Source: an uncultured Porphyromonadaceae bacterium (GTDB taxonomy: Bacteria > Bacteroidota > Bacteroidia > Bacteroidales > Muribaculaceae). From it: a stretch of DNA of 64,000 bases. Positions 48,164 to 57,900 of the stretch are shown here, piece by piece (the first letter of the stretch is position 1; each line of letters begins with the position of its first letter). The notes beneath the pieces were generated by a model, which saw nothing but the letters and a program-made list of their open reading frames with translations, did not search any database and was not told the origin of the DNA. The stretch is taken from the NCBI GenBank assembly GCA_947175295.1, contig CAMWMK010000001.1, forward strand, positions 44,667 through 108,666, in the 5' to 3' direction. Made by a program: the position numbers and the translations under genes.

Positions 48164-48173
48164 TACTTTCCCC
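48138..48173. repeat. Flanking repeat, right copy; encodes the last residues of the AAA-ATPase protein
   Basis: CCCCATACCGCGCAGCCGAAAATTAATACTTTCCCC. Confidence 0.85.
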
Positions 48174-48274
48174 GGCGCCCCCACCCCCTTTGCGTCCTTT
48201 GCGTGAGGCCCCGGTCGTCCGACGCAAAGCATGTTAATCTATGTTAAATATCCCCATGTTTTTATATTTTTTCC

Positions 48275-48282
48275 TAATTTTG
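48275..48282 (+). promoter_or_regulatory. Putative -7 element (TAATTTTG) for the pectin-PUL susC
   Basis: TAnnTTTG about 150 bp upstream of the susC ATG. Confidence 0.4.
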
Positions 48283-48295
48283 TAAAAATTTTTCG

Positions 48296-48358
48296 AAGAC
48301 ATACTTTTGTCATTGATATAGAGTATCATTACGCTCCGCTATCAAAAAAGTATGTCTT
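48296..48358 (+). promoter_or_regulatory. Long hairpin in the predicted susC 5' leader
   Basis: AAGACATACTTTT (48296-48308) pairs perfectly with AAAAGTATGTCTT (48346-48358). Confidence 0.55.
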
Positions 48359-48430
48359 TCTGCCATCAGGATGTGATTTCAATACTTTGAAACTTAATAT
48401 CTAAATAATAATCGATCTAAACCTGCGTGT

Positions 48431-51400
48431 ATGAAATTAAGTCAGAAAACGCGTCATTGGCTCGCCATGCTGCTTGCCATGATCTTTTCAGTCTCGGCCT
48501 ACGCCCAGAACATCACAGTCACCGGCACGGTGCTCGATGACACGGGCGAGCCACTAATCGGAGCCACTATCGTGCAGAAAGGCACCAACAACGGTGTCGC
48601 TGCCGACCTCGACGGCAATTACTCCATCTCCGTGCCCTCAAAGGCCACCCTCGTCTTCTCCTACATCGGATGCGACAGCAAGGAAGTGGCTGTCAACGGC
48701 CAGAAGAAAATCGACGTGACCCTCAAGTCAAGCTCCACTATGCTTGATGAAGTCGTAGCGATCGGCTACGGTACGGTCAAGAAAAAAGACCTTACAGGCG
48801 CAGTCTCCTCAGTGTCAGGAGCCGAACTCGCAAAAGTGCCCGCCACTTCTGCTGCCCAGGCCCTCCAGGGTAAGGCTGCCGGTATCAACATCGTGTCGCA
48901 GAGCGGCGCGCCGGGTGCCGGAGTCAACGTCACTATCCGTGGCGGTACATCACTCACACAGTCTACCGAACCCCTCTACATCGTCGACGGTTTCCCCATG
49001 GACAACGCCCTCTCCAACATCGACGTCAACGATATCGAGACAATCGACGTGCTCAAGGACGCCTCATCCACAGCCATCTACGGTGCCCGCGGTTCAAACG
49101 GTATCGTGGTGATCACCACCAAGTCGGCCGCTTCCGGAAAGACCAAGATCGACTATAACGGTTTCGTATCGTTCGACGTGCTGCCCAAGAAACTTGACGT
49201 GATGGACAACGCCCTCGGTTACGCCCAGTATCAGTATGAGCTCATAGCCCTGCGCAACAACTACGGCCTCTTCACCCAGGTGTATGACGACAACTTCGAC
49301 TATGCCAACGACCCCGCATTCTACACCGGCGTCTACGACCGCATGGCTTCACGCTACGGCGATTCCTACGCCCTCGACATGCAGGAGGAAGGTTTCGGCG
49401 GTTCAGCCGTTACACAGAACCACAGCCTCTCAGTATCCGGCGGCAACGACAAGACCAAATACCTCATCTCCTACAACTTCGTGAAGAACAACGGTCTTCT
49501 CGCAAACCACGACTATACCCGCAACTCTCTCCGCGCCAAAATCAACACCGAGCTCTTCAAGGGCGTGAAACTCGACTTCTCGGCTTTCTTCTACGGTGCA
49601 TCCACTCACGGCGGCGGTAAGTTTGACGGTCTCGACGACCTCGTGAAATACCCGATCAACGGCGGTACGATGTTCACCCGCGACGAACTCCTCTACACCC
49701 AGACCCTGGGAGATTTCCGTACGATGACTTCTCTTTACTCCGCTACCAACCAGCTCGTGCAGAACGAAGCCGCTACAAGCACCAACCGCAGCCGCCGCCT
49801 CGAACTCAACGGTGGCGTGACAGTTGACTTCGCAAAACACTTCACATGGCGCACTTCGGGCAACTACGTGACAAAATGGGGTAAATCTACCTCCTTTGCA
49901 GGCCCGAACGGTACAGGATATCTCCTCGACCCCCTGAATACCGGTATGTCCGGCTCAATCGGCACTTCGGAAGGCTACAACTTCCATATCGCCAACACCC
50001 TGACTTTCCAGAATACCTTCAACGATGTTCACGACCTCACTGTAATGCTCGGTCAGGAATACTCCTACAGCGAAAGCGAGGGAGTCAGCCTCAGCATGAA
50101 GAAATTCCCCAACCCGAACCACGGCCTCGACTACATCAACACCGCTGAAGTGTCTTCCAAGTCGACAAGCCATTCCCACAGCAACATGCTCTCCTTCTTC
50201 GGACGCGCTTCCTATACCTACGACAGCCGCTATATCCTGACCGCCACTGTACGTGGTGACGGTAGCTCCAAATTCGCAAAGGGCAACAAGTGGGGCTGCT
50301 TCCCTTCAGTGTCGGGCGCATGGCGCATCTCACAGGAAAAATTCTTCGAGGAAAACAACATCGTAAACGTGTTGAGCAACCTTAAGCTCCGCGCCGGCTA
50401 CGGCGTGACCGGTAACAACGGCATCAGCGACAACCTCTATACAACCGCCGTTACCCTCGGCAACTACCCGATGGACAACAACGAGCAGAATCCCTCATTC
50501 AACCTCTCCGCTGAGCTCGGCAACCCGAAGCTGAAATGGGAGACACTGCATGCTACAAACATCGGTCTTGACATGGGCTTCTTCAACGGCCGCATCAACT
50601 TAGGCGTAGACTGGTATAACAACCAGATTTCCGACATGCTTATGTCGTCGACCATCCCTACCACTACAGGCTACAGCAAGCAGATGCAGAACGTAGGCAA
50701 GATGCGTAACCGCGGTTGGGAAATCGCCCTCAATACCGTCAACATCACTAACCGTGACTTCCAATGGACGACCACCCTCAACCTCTCATTCAATCGCTCG
50801 AAAGTGATCGCCCTCAACAACGACCTTACATACAAGACGTTCAACGCCGGAAGCTCGCTCGAAGGCCAGGTGACTTACTACGCAGCAGTAGGGCAGATGC
50901 TTGGCGATATGTATGGCTACAAGTATGAGGGCCTCTACACTACCGACGACTTCATCCAGAACGCAGACGGTTCTTACACACTCAAGGACGGCGTGGTGAA
51001 GCCTTTCGGCGGAACAGCACAGCCCGGCGACATGAAGTTCGCAGCAGACAATGACGACCCGAACGACCCGCAGTTTACCAAGCAGCTCGTGAAGATAGGC
51101 AACGGTACGCCCCTCTGCATCGGAGGCTTCGGCAACCAGTTCTACTTTAAGGGCTTCGACCTGAACCTCTTCATGAACTTCTCGATCGGCAATGATATCT
51201 ACAATGCTACAGCCCAGGCCCTCAGCCCTTACGGTCCTTTCCAGAATACGCTGAACGACTTCGGTAGCAACTACTACCGCCTTATCGATCCGGCTACCGG
51301 CCAGCAGGCTACATCGCTCGAACGCCTCAAAGCCCTCAACCCCGATGAGAACTCCCGCCTGTGGTCGCTGACGGAAGGCAACTCCTCCAACATCATCTAT

Positions 51401-51673
51401 CCGTCGTCTTACTTCGTAGAGGATGGCAGCTACCTCCGAATCTCACAGCTGACACTCGGCTACACATTCCCTGAAAAGTGGATGAAGAAGGCATGCATCA
51501 GCAAGTGCCGCCTCTACTTCACAGCCAACAACCTCTATACATTCACTAAGTATTCAGGCTACGACCCCAACGTCTCCTCGTCAAACAGCGACGTGATCTG
51601 TACTCCGGGCTTCGACTCCCGCGCATATCCCGCTTCCCGCAGCTTTGTGGTCGGCCTCAACCTTTCGTTCTAA
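48431..51673 (+). CDS. SusC/RagA-like TonB-dependent transporter
   Basis: VTGTVLDDTGEPLIGATIVQKGTNNGVAADLDGNYSISV; LDEVVAIGYGTVKKKDLTGAVSSVSG; IDVLKDASSTAIYGARGSNGIVVITTK. Confidence 0.97.
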   Translation: MKLSQKTRHWLAMLLAMIFSVSAYAQNITVTGTVLDDTGEPLIGATIVQKGTNNGVAADLDGNYSISVPSKATLVFSYIGCDSKEVAVNGQKKIDVTLKSSSTMLDEVVAIGYGTVKKKDLTGAVSSVSGAELAKVPATSAAQALQGKAAGINIVSQSGAPGAGVNVTIRGGTSLTQSTEPLYIVDGFPMDNALSNIDVNDIETIDVLKDASSTAIYGARGSNGIVVITTKSAASGKTKIDYNGFVSFDVLPKKLDVMDNALGYAQYQYELIALRNNYGLFTQVYDDNFDYANDPAFYTGVYDRMASRYGDSYALDMQEEGFGGSAVTQNHSLSVSGGNDKTKYLISYNFVKNNGLLANHDYTRNSLRAKINTELFKGVKLDFSAFFYGASTHGGGKFDGLDDLVKYPINGGTMFTRDELLYTQTLGDFRTMTSLYSATNQLVQNEAATSTNRSRRLELNGGVTVDFAKHFTWRTSGNYVTKWGKSTSFAGPNGTGYLLDPLNTGMSGSIGTSEGYNFHIANTLTFQNTFNDVHDLTVMLGQEYSYSESEGVSLSMKKFPNPNHGLDYINTAEVSSKSTSHSHSNMLSFFGRASYTYDSRYILTATVRGDGSSKFAKGNKWGCFPSVSGAWRISQEKFFEENNIVNVLSNLKLRAGYGVTGNNGISDNLYTTAVTLGNYPMDNNEQNPSFNLSAELGNPKLKWETLHATNIGLDMGFFNGRINLGVDWYNNQISDMLMSSTIPTTTGYSKQMQNVGKMRNRGWEIALNTVNITNRDFQWTTTLNLSFNRSKVIALNNDLTYKTFNAGSSLEGQVTYYAAVGQMLGDMYGYKYEGLYTTDDFIQNADGSYTLKDGVVKPFGGTAQPGDMKFAADNDDPNDPQFTKQLVKIGNGTPLCIGGFGNQFYFKGFDLNLFMNFSIGNDIYNATAQALSPYGPFQNTLNDFGSNYYRLIDPATGQQATSLERLKALNPDENSRLWSLTEGNSSNIIYPSSYFVEDGSYLRISQLTLGYTFPEKWMKKACISKCRLYFTANNLYTFTKYSGYDPNVSSSNSDVICTPGFDSRAYPASRSFVVGLNLSF

Positions 51674-51703
51674 CGGATAACCATCAATTAACGACTATCT
51701 CAA

Positions 51704-53803
51704 ATGAAAAGACATAAATTCCAACTGGTGCGTTCCTTCATGGCGGCTGTTGCGCTGATAGGCGGCGGATCGATGCTTCTCACTTCATGCGAGGACACGC
51801 TCGACCTCCCTTCCTACACCAAGGATGACACCGACTTCGCCTTCCGCGATGAGCACAACGCCGATATTTTCGTTCAGGGCATATATGGCGGCCTCGTGCA
51901 CGAGGAGTTCTACCGCCAGGCCAATACAGGCGAAATGACCACTATCGCCGCTGAAGACGCTTTCGAAGGCAACAAACACTATATCTCCAACTACGGCTAC
52001 GACCCGACGGCTCCATACGTGTTCGGCTCTACCTACGGCGAGAGCTACAAGAAGATCGAGGCCTGCAACCTCGCTCTCTACCGCATGCGTCAGATGGAGC
52101 AGACTCCGAAGGTCAAGGCCCTTATCGCCGAGACTGTATGCCTCCGGGCGTTCCTCTACTTCAACCTCATCCGCCTCTTCGGTGACGTCCCCTTCAATAC
52201 CGAGCCGCTCGAGATTCGCGACATGTATGCCGAAGACGTGATATATCCCACCCGCTACGACCGCGACAAAATCTACGATTTCATCATCGATGAGATGGTG
52301 GAGACGATGGACGATCTCCCCTGGCAGAGCGAAGCAGGCTACACCGAACGCATCACACGCAATAGCGCGGCCGGAATCCTGGCACGAATCTGCCTGCATG
52401 CGGCCGGATGGTCGCTACGCTGGAACCTTGAGACCAACGACCCTGCATCGCTCCATATGGCACGCCGCGACGACGAGGCCCGCATCCGCGAGATCTACAA
52501 GATCGCCGACGATGCCCTCGCTTCTGTCATCAGCCGCAACGAGAACTCCCTCATCCAGAGCGATAACACTATGTCTGGCTTCCAGAAGCTCTTCTATAAT
52601 TTCTGTCAGCGCCAGTTTGGCGAGGTGTCGCAGGAAATGATGTGGAGCATCGCACGCCTCGGTGAAAACGTAGGCAACACCACTCTCGGTGTCTATGTAG
52701 GCACTCCCGGCGGAAGCCAGTATGCCATCTACGGCCAGCGCCGCGCCCTTCAGGCGAAGCTCCCGACCTATTACCTGTCGTTTGACGAAGCCGACACACG
52801 TCGTGACGTGACCTGCTGCACCTACAATCCCCGTGCCCTCGGCAACACTACCGATGCCGAAGTAGCCAACGCCGGAACCACCTACTCGTCGGTCTGCAGC
52901 GGTAAATACCGCATCCAATGGCAGATCGAGCCTAATGCGGCTGCCAAGCGTAATGTCAACATCCCCATGCTGCGCTATTCCGACGTCCTTCTGATGTATG
53001 CAGAGACCCAGAACTTCCTCCACAACGGTCCTACAGCTGAGGCCCGCGAAGCTCTGCAGAAGGTGCGCGACCGTGCCGGTATCGGTTCGATGCCCATACC
53101 CGCCGGACAGGACGATTTCCAGGACGCGCTTCTCCAGGAGCGTATGTGGGAGCTTTCTGATGAGTTCCTTCTACGTACCGACCTCGTGCGCATGAACCTT
53201 CTTGACCGCGAGGTGAAGAAAAACCAGCAGGCCCTCAAGGACCTCTCCAAGCGTGAAGGGCAGTATGCCGGCACTTCCGTATTCCGTCTCTACAAGTTTA
53301 CTAAAGACGAGAACAAATACGGCACTACTTTCCTTGGTCTCGACTATATCGACCTTACAGACCCCGAGGAAATAGCAGTGGTGGACATTAAATCGATTCC
53401 TACTACGGGCGCAAAAAAAGACCAGCTCGTGGAAGACCTCAGGAAGATCGCCGCAGCTCATGGCAAGGACGCTACTGCGACATGGTATGTGCAGAACATG
53501 TTCCTGGCCTGGGACAACTCCTACAATAAGAACGGCCGCATCGCCGGTGGGTTCAAGATGGGAGGTGATAACAACCAGATACTTCTCGGCAACACCATCG
53601 CTCAGAAGCCGACAGGCTTCGCTGAGAACAAAGACAAGTATCCCGACTGGATCGACGGCCCGTTTGGACTTTATTTCGGCTACGAACACAATAAATCCGA
53701 ACTCAGTCCGTTTGCTAATCAGGCAGCCGGTCACCCGCTTGTCGACAATCCGCGTCTGACCCAGCTTCCAGGCTATCCCGGATATTCCGGACTTGGAGAA
53801 TGA
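51704..53803 (+). CDS. SusD/RagB-like lipoprotein
   Basis: LLTSCEDTLDLPSY lipobox; ALQKVRDRAGIG, LLQERMWELSDEFLLRTDLVRMNL; ends PGYPGYSGLGE. Confidence 0.94.
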   Translation: MKRHKFQLVRSFMAAVALIGGGSMLLTSCEDTLDLPSYTKDDTDFAFRDEHNADIFVQGIYGGLVHEEFYRQANTGEMTTIAAEDAFEGNKHYISNYGYDPTAPYVFGSTYGESYKKIEACNLALYRMRQMEQTPKVKALIAETVCLRAFLYFNLIRLFGDVPFNTEPLEIRDMYAEDVIYPTRYDRDKIYDFIIDEMVETMDDLPWQSEAGYTERITRNSAAGILARICLHAAGWSLRWNLETNDPASLHMARRDDEARIREIYKIADDALASVISRNENSLIQSDNTMSGFQKLFYNFCQRQFGEVSQEMMWSIARLGENVGNTTLGVYVGTPGGSQYAIYGQRRALQAKLPTYYLSFDEADTRRDVTCCTYNPRALGNTTDAEVANAGTTYSSVCSGKYRIQWQIEPNAAAKRNVNIPMLRYSDVLLMYAETQNFLHNGPTAEAREALQKVRDRAGIGSMPIPAGQDDFQDALLQERMWELSDEFLLRTDLVRMNLLDREVKKNQQALKDLSKREGQYAGTSVFRLYKFTKDENKYGTTFLGLDYIDLTDPEEIAVVDIKSIPTTGAKKDQLVEDLRKIAAAHGKDATATWYVQNMFLAWDNSYNKNGRIAGGFKMGGDNNQILLGNTIAQKPTGFAENKDKYPDWIDGPFGLYFGYEHNKSELSPFANQAAGHPLVDNPRLTQLPGYPGYSGLGE

Positions 53804-53819
53804 TATTGATCCGTAATAG

Positions 53820-53853
53820 ATCCATTGCGGAAGGACTTCCTTCCGCAATGGAT
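53820..53853 (+). terminator. Perfect 15-bp hairpin between susD and the next gene; no U tract, so attenuation/processing element is equally possible
   Basis: ATCCATTGCGGAAGG-actt-CCTTCCGCAATGGAT. Confidence 0.5.
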
Positions 53854-53910
53854 GACCATAAAAAATACAATAATTATTATCTAAACCTTTTTAACAGTTT
53901 TCATTCTTTT

Positions 53911-54876
53911 ATGAAAAAATCTCTACTTTTCGCAGCTGCCGTCGCTTGTGCATGCGCAGCTAACGCAGAGGTGTTCGACTATGGCTTCAACTACACCGAC
54001 AATGCTGCGTTTCCTTTTATCGGTATGCTGAATGACGAGACATCCGACTACTATCATCCCGGTAACTTCGAGCTCGTAAACAAATATGGCGTGGCGTTGC
54101 CAGATCTCTGGGCAATTCCGGTACTCAACGTTCCGGAAGGAGAGGAGAAGGGTAAAGTCGACCTCGGTGTAGGCATCTCCATGCTCGACGGAGGTATCTA
54201 TACTGTTTCCGCAGATCCCTATATCGGCGGTGATGAGGAGATTGAGGCCATGCCTGAAGAGAACTACAACTATCCGTTCCTCTCATGGGGCGAGAAGGGT
54301 ATGCCCCGTATGATCTTCATGCCAGGTTGGGGTTCTGAAGAGGCTTGGGAAGACAAGGACTACGATGCAGCTGTGGAGGATGACTGGGTGTCTACCAAGA
54401 ACGGCGTTCAGTTTACTCGCCTCGGTGACAAGGGCATCGTATCCCGCGGTGACGCTTATTTCCAGTATCCTGCTGTTACAGGCAACGTGACTGTGACCGT
54501 ATGGGCCGGCACTAACCTTGGCGGTACTGCTAATCCGGATAATATTCTCGAGGTAGCAGTGACTCCCGTTATCGACGGCGTCGCAGGTGAGACCATCATC
54601 CTCTCTAAGGCTGATCCCGCAAACAAGCGTTACTACAAGCTCGACCCCATCACACTCGACGCTACAGGTAAGAATGTTGTCTTCCGTGTTGGCGCAAACA
54701 ACTCGCAGCTCAACCTCATGCACGTGCGCATCGAAGGCGAGGCTGGTGTCAATGCCGTTGAAGGCGTGGCTGTAGAGGCTGCAGACGCTAAGACTTACAA
54801 TCTCTTCGGCGTTCAGGTAGACGAGAACTACAAGGGTCTCGTGATCAAGAACGGCAAGAAGTTCGTTCAGAAGTAA
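53911..54876 (+). CDS. Secreted protein of unknown function with C-terminal sorting-like tail (ORF track start 53800)
   Basis: Signal peptide MKKSLLFAAAVACACAANA|E; ends YNLFGVQVDENYKGLVIKNGKKFVQK. Confidence 0.6.
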   Translation: MKKSLLFAAAVACACAANAEVFDYGFNYTDNAAFPFIGMLNDETSDYYHPGNFELVNKYGVALPDLWAIPVLNVPEGEEKGKVDLGVGISMLDGGIYTVSADPYIGGDEEIEAMPEENYNYPFLSWGEKGMPRMIFMPGWGSEEAWEDKDYDAAVEDDWVSTKNGVQFTRLGDKGIVSRGDAYFQYPAVTGNVTVTVWAGTNLGGTANPDNILEVAVTPVIDGVAGETIILSKADPANKRYYKLDPITLDATGKNVVFRVGANNSQLNLMHVRIEGEAGVNAVEGVAVEAADAKTYNLFGVQVDENYKGLVIKNGKKFVQK

Positions 54877-54898
54877 TCATTATCACTCTTAATCATAG

Positions 54899-54956
54899 GA
54901 CGCGATATATCCTCCTTCCCCGCGCAAGGGGGTGAGCGATATATCGCGTCTTTTTT
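54899..54956 (+). terminator. Intrinsic terminator
   Basis: GACGCGATATATC...GATATATCGCGTC followed by TTTTTT. Confidence 0.85.
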
Positions 54957-54985
54957 ATTCCTAACCATAATATTTCCGACTAATC

Positions 54986-57900
54986 ATGAATTCATTTAAG
55001 AAAGTCGCGTTGGGCACATGCTCTCTCGCTCTTGCAGCGGGAGTCTCGGCCGCCGACACAGGCGTACTCGCCTTCCCGGGAGCCGAAGGCTTCGGCCGCT
55101 ATACGCTCGGAGCCCGCGCGGTGCAGAATCCCGAGGTGTATCATGTGACCACCCTCGACGACAGCGGCGCCGGCTCATTCCGCGACGCCGTAAGCAAATC
55201 GGGCCGCATCATCGTCTTCGACGTAGCAGGCATCATCAACATCAAGAGCCCTCTCGTAGTGAAGGGCAACAACACCATCCTTGGCCAGACCGCTCCCGGA
55301 GAGGGCGTGCAGATCTACGGCGACCGCGTGTCGTTCTCCGGCGCCGACAACCTTATCGTGCGCTACATCCGCTTCCGTATGGGCGATTCCGGCACGAGCG
55401 GCGCTGACGCTTGCGGCGTGGCCAACGGCACCGACATGATCTTCGACCATCTCTCGGTGCTATGGGGCAAGGACGAGAACTTCTCCGTAAGCTGGGACAA
55501 TAAGAACAAACGCCCGGCCAACATCACTATCCAGAACTCAATCATCGGCCAGGGCTTGCAGTCGCATTCCTGCGGAGGTCTCATACAGACCATCGGCGGC
55601 GTGACCCTCTACCGAAACCTATATATAGAGAACAAGACCCGCAACCCGAAGGTGAAGGGCCTCAACCAGTATGTCAACAATGTGGTCTACAACTGGGGAG
55701 AGGGAGGATGCTACATCATGAGCGACTCGGAGGGCGACTCCTGGGCGGACATCGAGAACAACTACTTCATGCGCGGTCCCTGGAGTGGGGCGTGTGATCC
55801 ATTTACACGCGGCATCAAGAGCTTCCGCTACTACGGCGCCGGCAACTACTATGACGAAAACAAAGACGGTGTGGTCAACGGCCACGAGATGACCGTAGAG
55901 GAGATGAAGGGCGCTCAGAACGGTACGGCGCCTTACTCCACATGGTTCGAGTCGCTCGACGCGCTTAACGCCAATATCACCGAATACAACGCCACGGCAT
56001 CGGAGCAGGTGCAGCTCATACCGCCGATCGCCAACAAGATGACGGCCGCCGAGGCGCTCGAATGGATGGCTAAGAATGTCGGTCCCTCCCTCCCGGCCTA
56101 CGATGAAGTGGACCAATACCTCATCGACGAACTCCTGACCTACGGAACCGGAGGCACCAAGAACGGCATCACGAGCGTAAAGCAGCTGCCACATAAGGGC
56201 ACCGGTGTGATCTCGGGCGGCGTGAAGCCTCTCGACTCCGACGGCGACGGAATGCCCGACGCATGGGAGACAGCCAACGGACTCAACCCCAACGATCCCT
56301 CCGATGCAGTGGCTATAAACGCCGACGGATACACCAACATCGAGGCTTACTCACACTCCATCGACGCTCCATATCCCTATATCAAGAAGCCCGTCAACCT
56401 CACGGTGACAGCCCAGCAGAAGGAATCGCTTTCCCTTTCCTGGGACCTGAACAAGAACACCGCTAACGGTTTTGAAATCGAAATCTCTACCGACGGCACG
56501 AACTTCACCAAGGCTGCCGCAGCCGCAGCCGGCGCTACGGAGGCTACGCTGACAGGGCTAACTCCGGTGACGGCCTACTGGGTGCGCGTGCGTTCCGTAG
56601 GGGAAGACGGACTTGCTTCCGACTACACCGAGACGGTTGCGACCGAGACTATCGGCGATCCGTCAGCTCCGAACGCTGTGTCGGATCCGTTCCCGGCTCC
56701 CGGCGCGAGGGAAGGAGTAGCCGGAGGCCTCACCTTCACCTGGACCGCGGGAGCGAAGACCTATGGCGGCGACGTGACCTACACGATGTATCTCGGCACT
56801 GACGCCGCGGGCATGGACAAAGTGGCAGAGGGACTCACGGCTACCGAATGGACCTGCAAGGAACTTGCCGCCGACAAGACCTACTACTGGCGTGTGGATG
56901 CCGTCAATGAGATCGGCACTACCGAAGGACCGGTATGGCACTTCACGGCTTCCGCCGGAGGCGTGCTGTTCTATGCCGACTTCAACACCCAGCCTGAGGA
57001 GTACGGACTGAAATACGCGGAGATCGGCGACAACACCAACATCATCAATGCCGCCAATACGGCTGTTGAGTTCAACGGCATGACGATCGGCTCAGGCGAG
57101 GAATCGCTCCGAATCATAGCGATGAGCGGCGCCAACAACTCCGACGATCTCTCGAAAGACTACGGTCCTGCATCGGAGGATGACCGCGGCGCTTCAAACC
57201 GCTGCGTGCAGTTCTATACCACCAAGGCAGGCGGCTACATCGAGACTCCGGAAGTGACGGGCCCGTGCGTGGTGACGCTATATCTCGGCAACCCCGACAA
57301 GTCGGCCAAGACCACTAAGCTACATACTATAGCCGGAGGACAGGAGACGACGACCGACCTCGTGGCCGGCGCTGCGAAGAGGGTCTACAAGTTTACGGCC
57401 ACCTACACCAATTCCGGTCCGGTGAAGTTCCGCTTCGACGCCAACGGCAAGAAGATCAACGTCAACGATATCCTCATAGAGCGCTATGTGGCTTCAAGCG
57501 GTGAGCAGCCCCTTGAGATGACAGCCGGATCGCTCGTCAACAATGTGGACTACACCGACGGCTCCCTCTCGCTTACATTCAATCAGGACGTACGCTACAG
57601 CGGCGATGCCTCCATCGCAGGCCTCCATCAGTTTGAGGAAATAGCGATCGCCGCTTCCGGAAAGAAACTCAACATCGCCTACGACGCGCTTGACGCCAAC
57701 TCTGAATATACCATCAGCTTCACCGAAGGAATGCTGACCGACCTCAGCGGCGAACGCAGCTTCATCGGCGACGTGAAGATCTCCACCTGCGACTTCGGCG
57801 CCGCTAAGGCAAGCGGTGAGACCCACTGGGGCAAGGCCGCAGCCGAGCTCCCCCTCAACTTCGCGCCATTCAATGAGACAGCACCGTTTGAGACTGTAGG

